Shown: piece after piece, positions 60,766 through 64,000 of the stretch
Layout of the letters: every line of letters starts with the position of its first letter
Position numbering within the stretch: position 1 is the stretch's first letter
From: Nitrobacter sp035546855
GTDB taxonomy: Bacteria; Pseudomonadota; Alphaproteobacteria; Rhizobiales; Xanthobacteraceae
DNA length: 64,000 nt
Reading direction: 5' to 3'
NCBI GenBank assembly: GCA_035546855.1
Contig: DASZVY010000088.1
Location: 1-64,000, forward strand
Notes under the pieces: model-generated
What the model was told of the DNA's origin: nothing
Seen by the model: only the letters and a program-made list of their open reading frames with translations
Databases searched by the model: none
Made by a program: the position numbers and the translations under genes

Positions 60766-64000
<3,235 letters not shown>

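Overview
The window reads as chromosome of a high-GC alphaproteobacterium of the Bradyrhizobium/Rhodopseudomonas/Afipia group (Nitrobacteraceae). The grounds are the gene content (a pimFABCD-type dicarboxylate beta-oxidation operon, three branched-chain-type ABC importers, aromatic acyl-CoA ligases), very high GC, and many short palindromic intergenic repeats with CGTCATTCCGG or GTCATGCCCGG ends. The lineage is inferred from gene content and not proven by a marker gene. I saw no rRNA, tRNA, CRISPR array, prophage or transposase.

Layout. (1) 1-9449: the tail of an MFS transporter, then a five-gene ABC importer (SBP, two permeases, two ATPases) on the minus strand, an IclR regulator, and divergently a flavin monooxygenase of the salicylyl-CoA/aminobenzoyl-CoA hydroxylase type with a benzoate-CoA-ligase-family enzyme. 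Together they look like uptake plus CoA-dependent ring hydroxylation of an aromatic acid. (2) 9450-10381: three consecutive palindromic elements; the middle one encloses a small GIY-YIG nuclease gene. (3) 10382-18230: mixed genes (hypothetical, cyclase/formamidase-like, HWE histidine kinase, serine hydrolase, GrlR-like, CinA C-terminal family), then two tandem paralogous amidohydrolases and a Rieske ferredoxin. (4) 18349-23557: a tricarballylate/citrate-type module tcuR-tcuC-tcuA-tcuB. (5) 23672-24578: a DUF1127 gene and a frameshifted GNAT acetyltransferase.

(6) 24751-37844: an aromatic (hydroxycinnamate-like) acid regulon: crotonase, feruloyl-CoA-synthase-like ligase, SDR dehydrogenase, thioesterase and a substrate-binding protein on the plus strand. 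After an MFS gene, a Rieske oxygenase and its MarR come an ABC importer that lacks its own binding protein (with a natural permease-ATPase fusion) and a second MarR. A near-identical 15-bp inverted repeat lies before the crotonase operon (24709-24723) and in the MarR/importer divergent promoter (37201-37215), tying the two halves together. (7) 38046-47097: glycerate kinase, three tandem paralogous binding proteins each followed by its own terminator, and a four-gene ABC importer core. (8) 47152-56884: an IclR regulator divergent from pimF-pimA-pimB-pimC-pimD and an SDR gene, i.e. beta-oxidation of dicarboxylic acids such as pimelate, probably fed by importer 7. (9) 57048-64000: a CusF-like periplasmic protein, glycerol kinase, an MFS transporter, and the 3' part of metH running off the window.

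The most unusual structure is the repeat system. At least five palindromic families occupy most convergent junctions and several intra-operon gaps. One copy carries a GIY-YIG gene exactly between its two arms, and another supplies the ribosome binding site of pimA.
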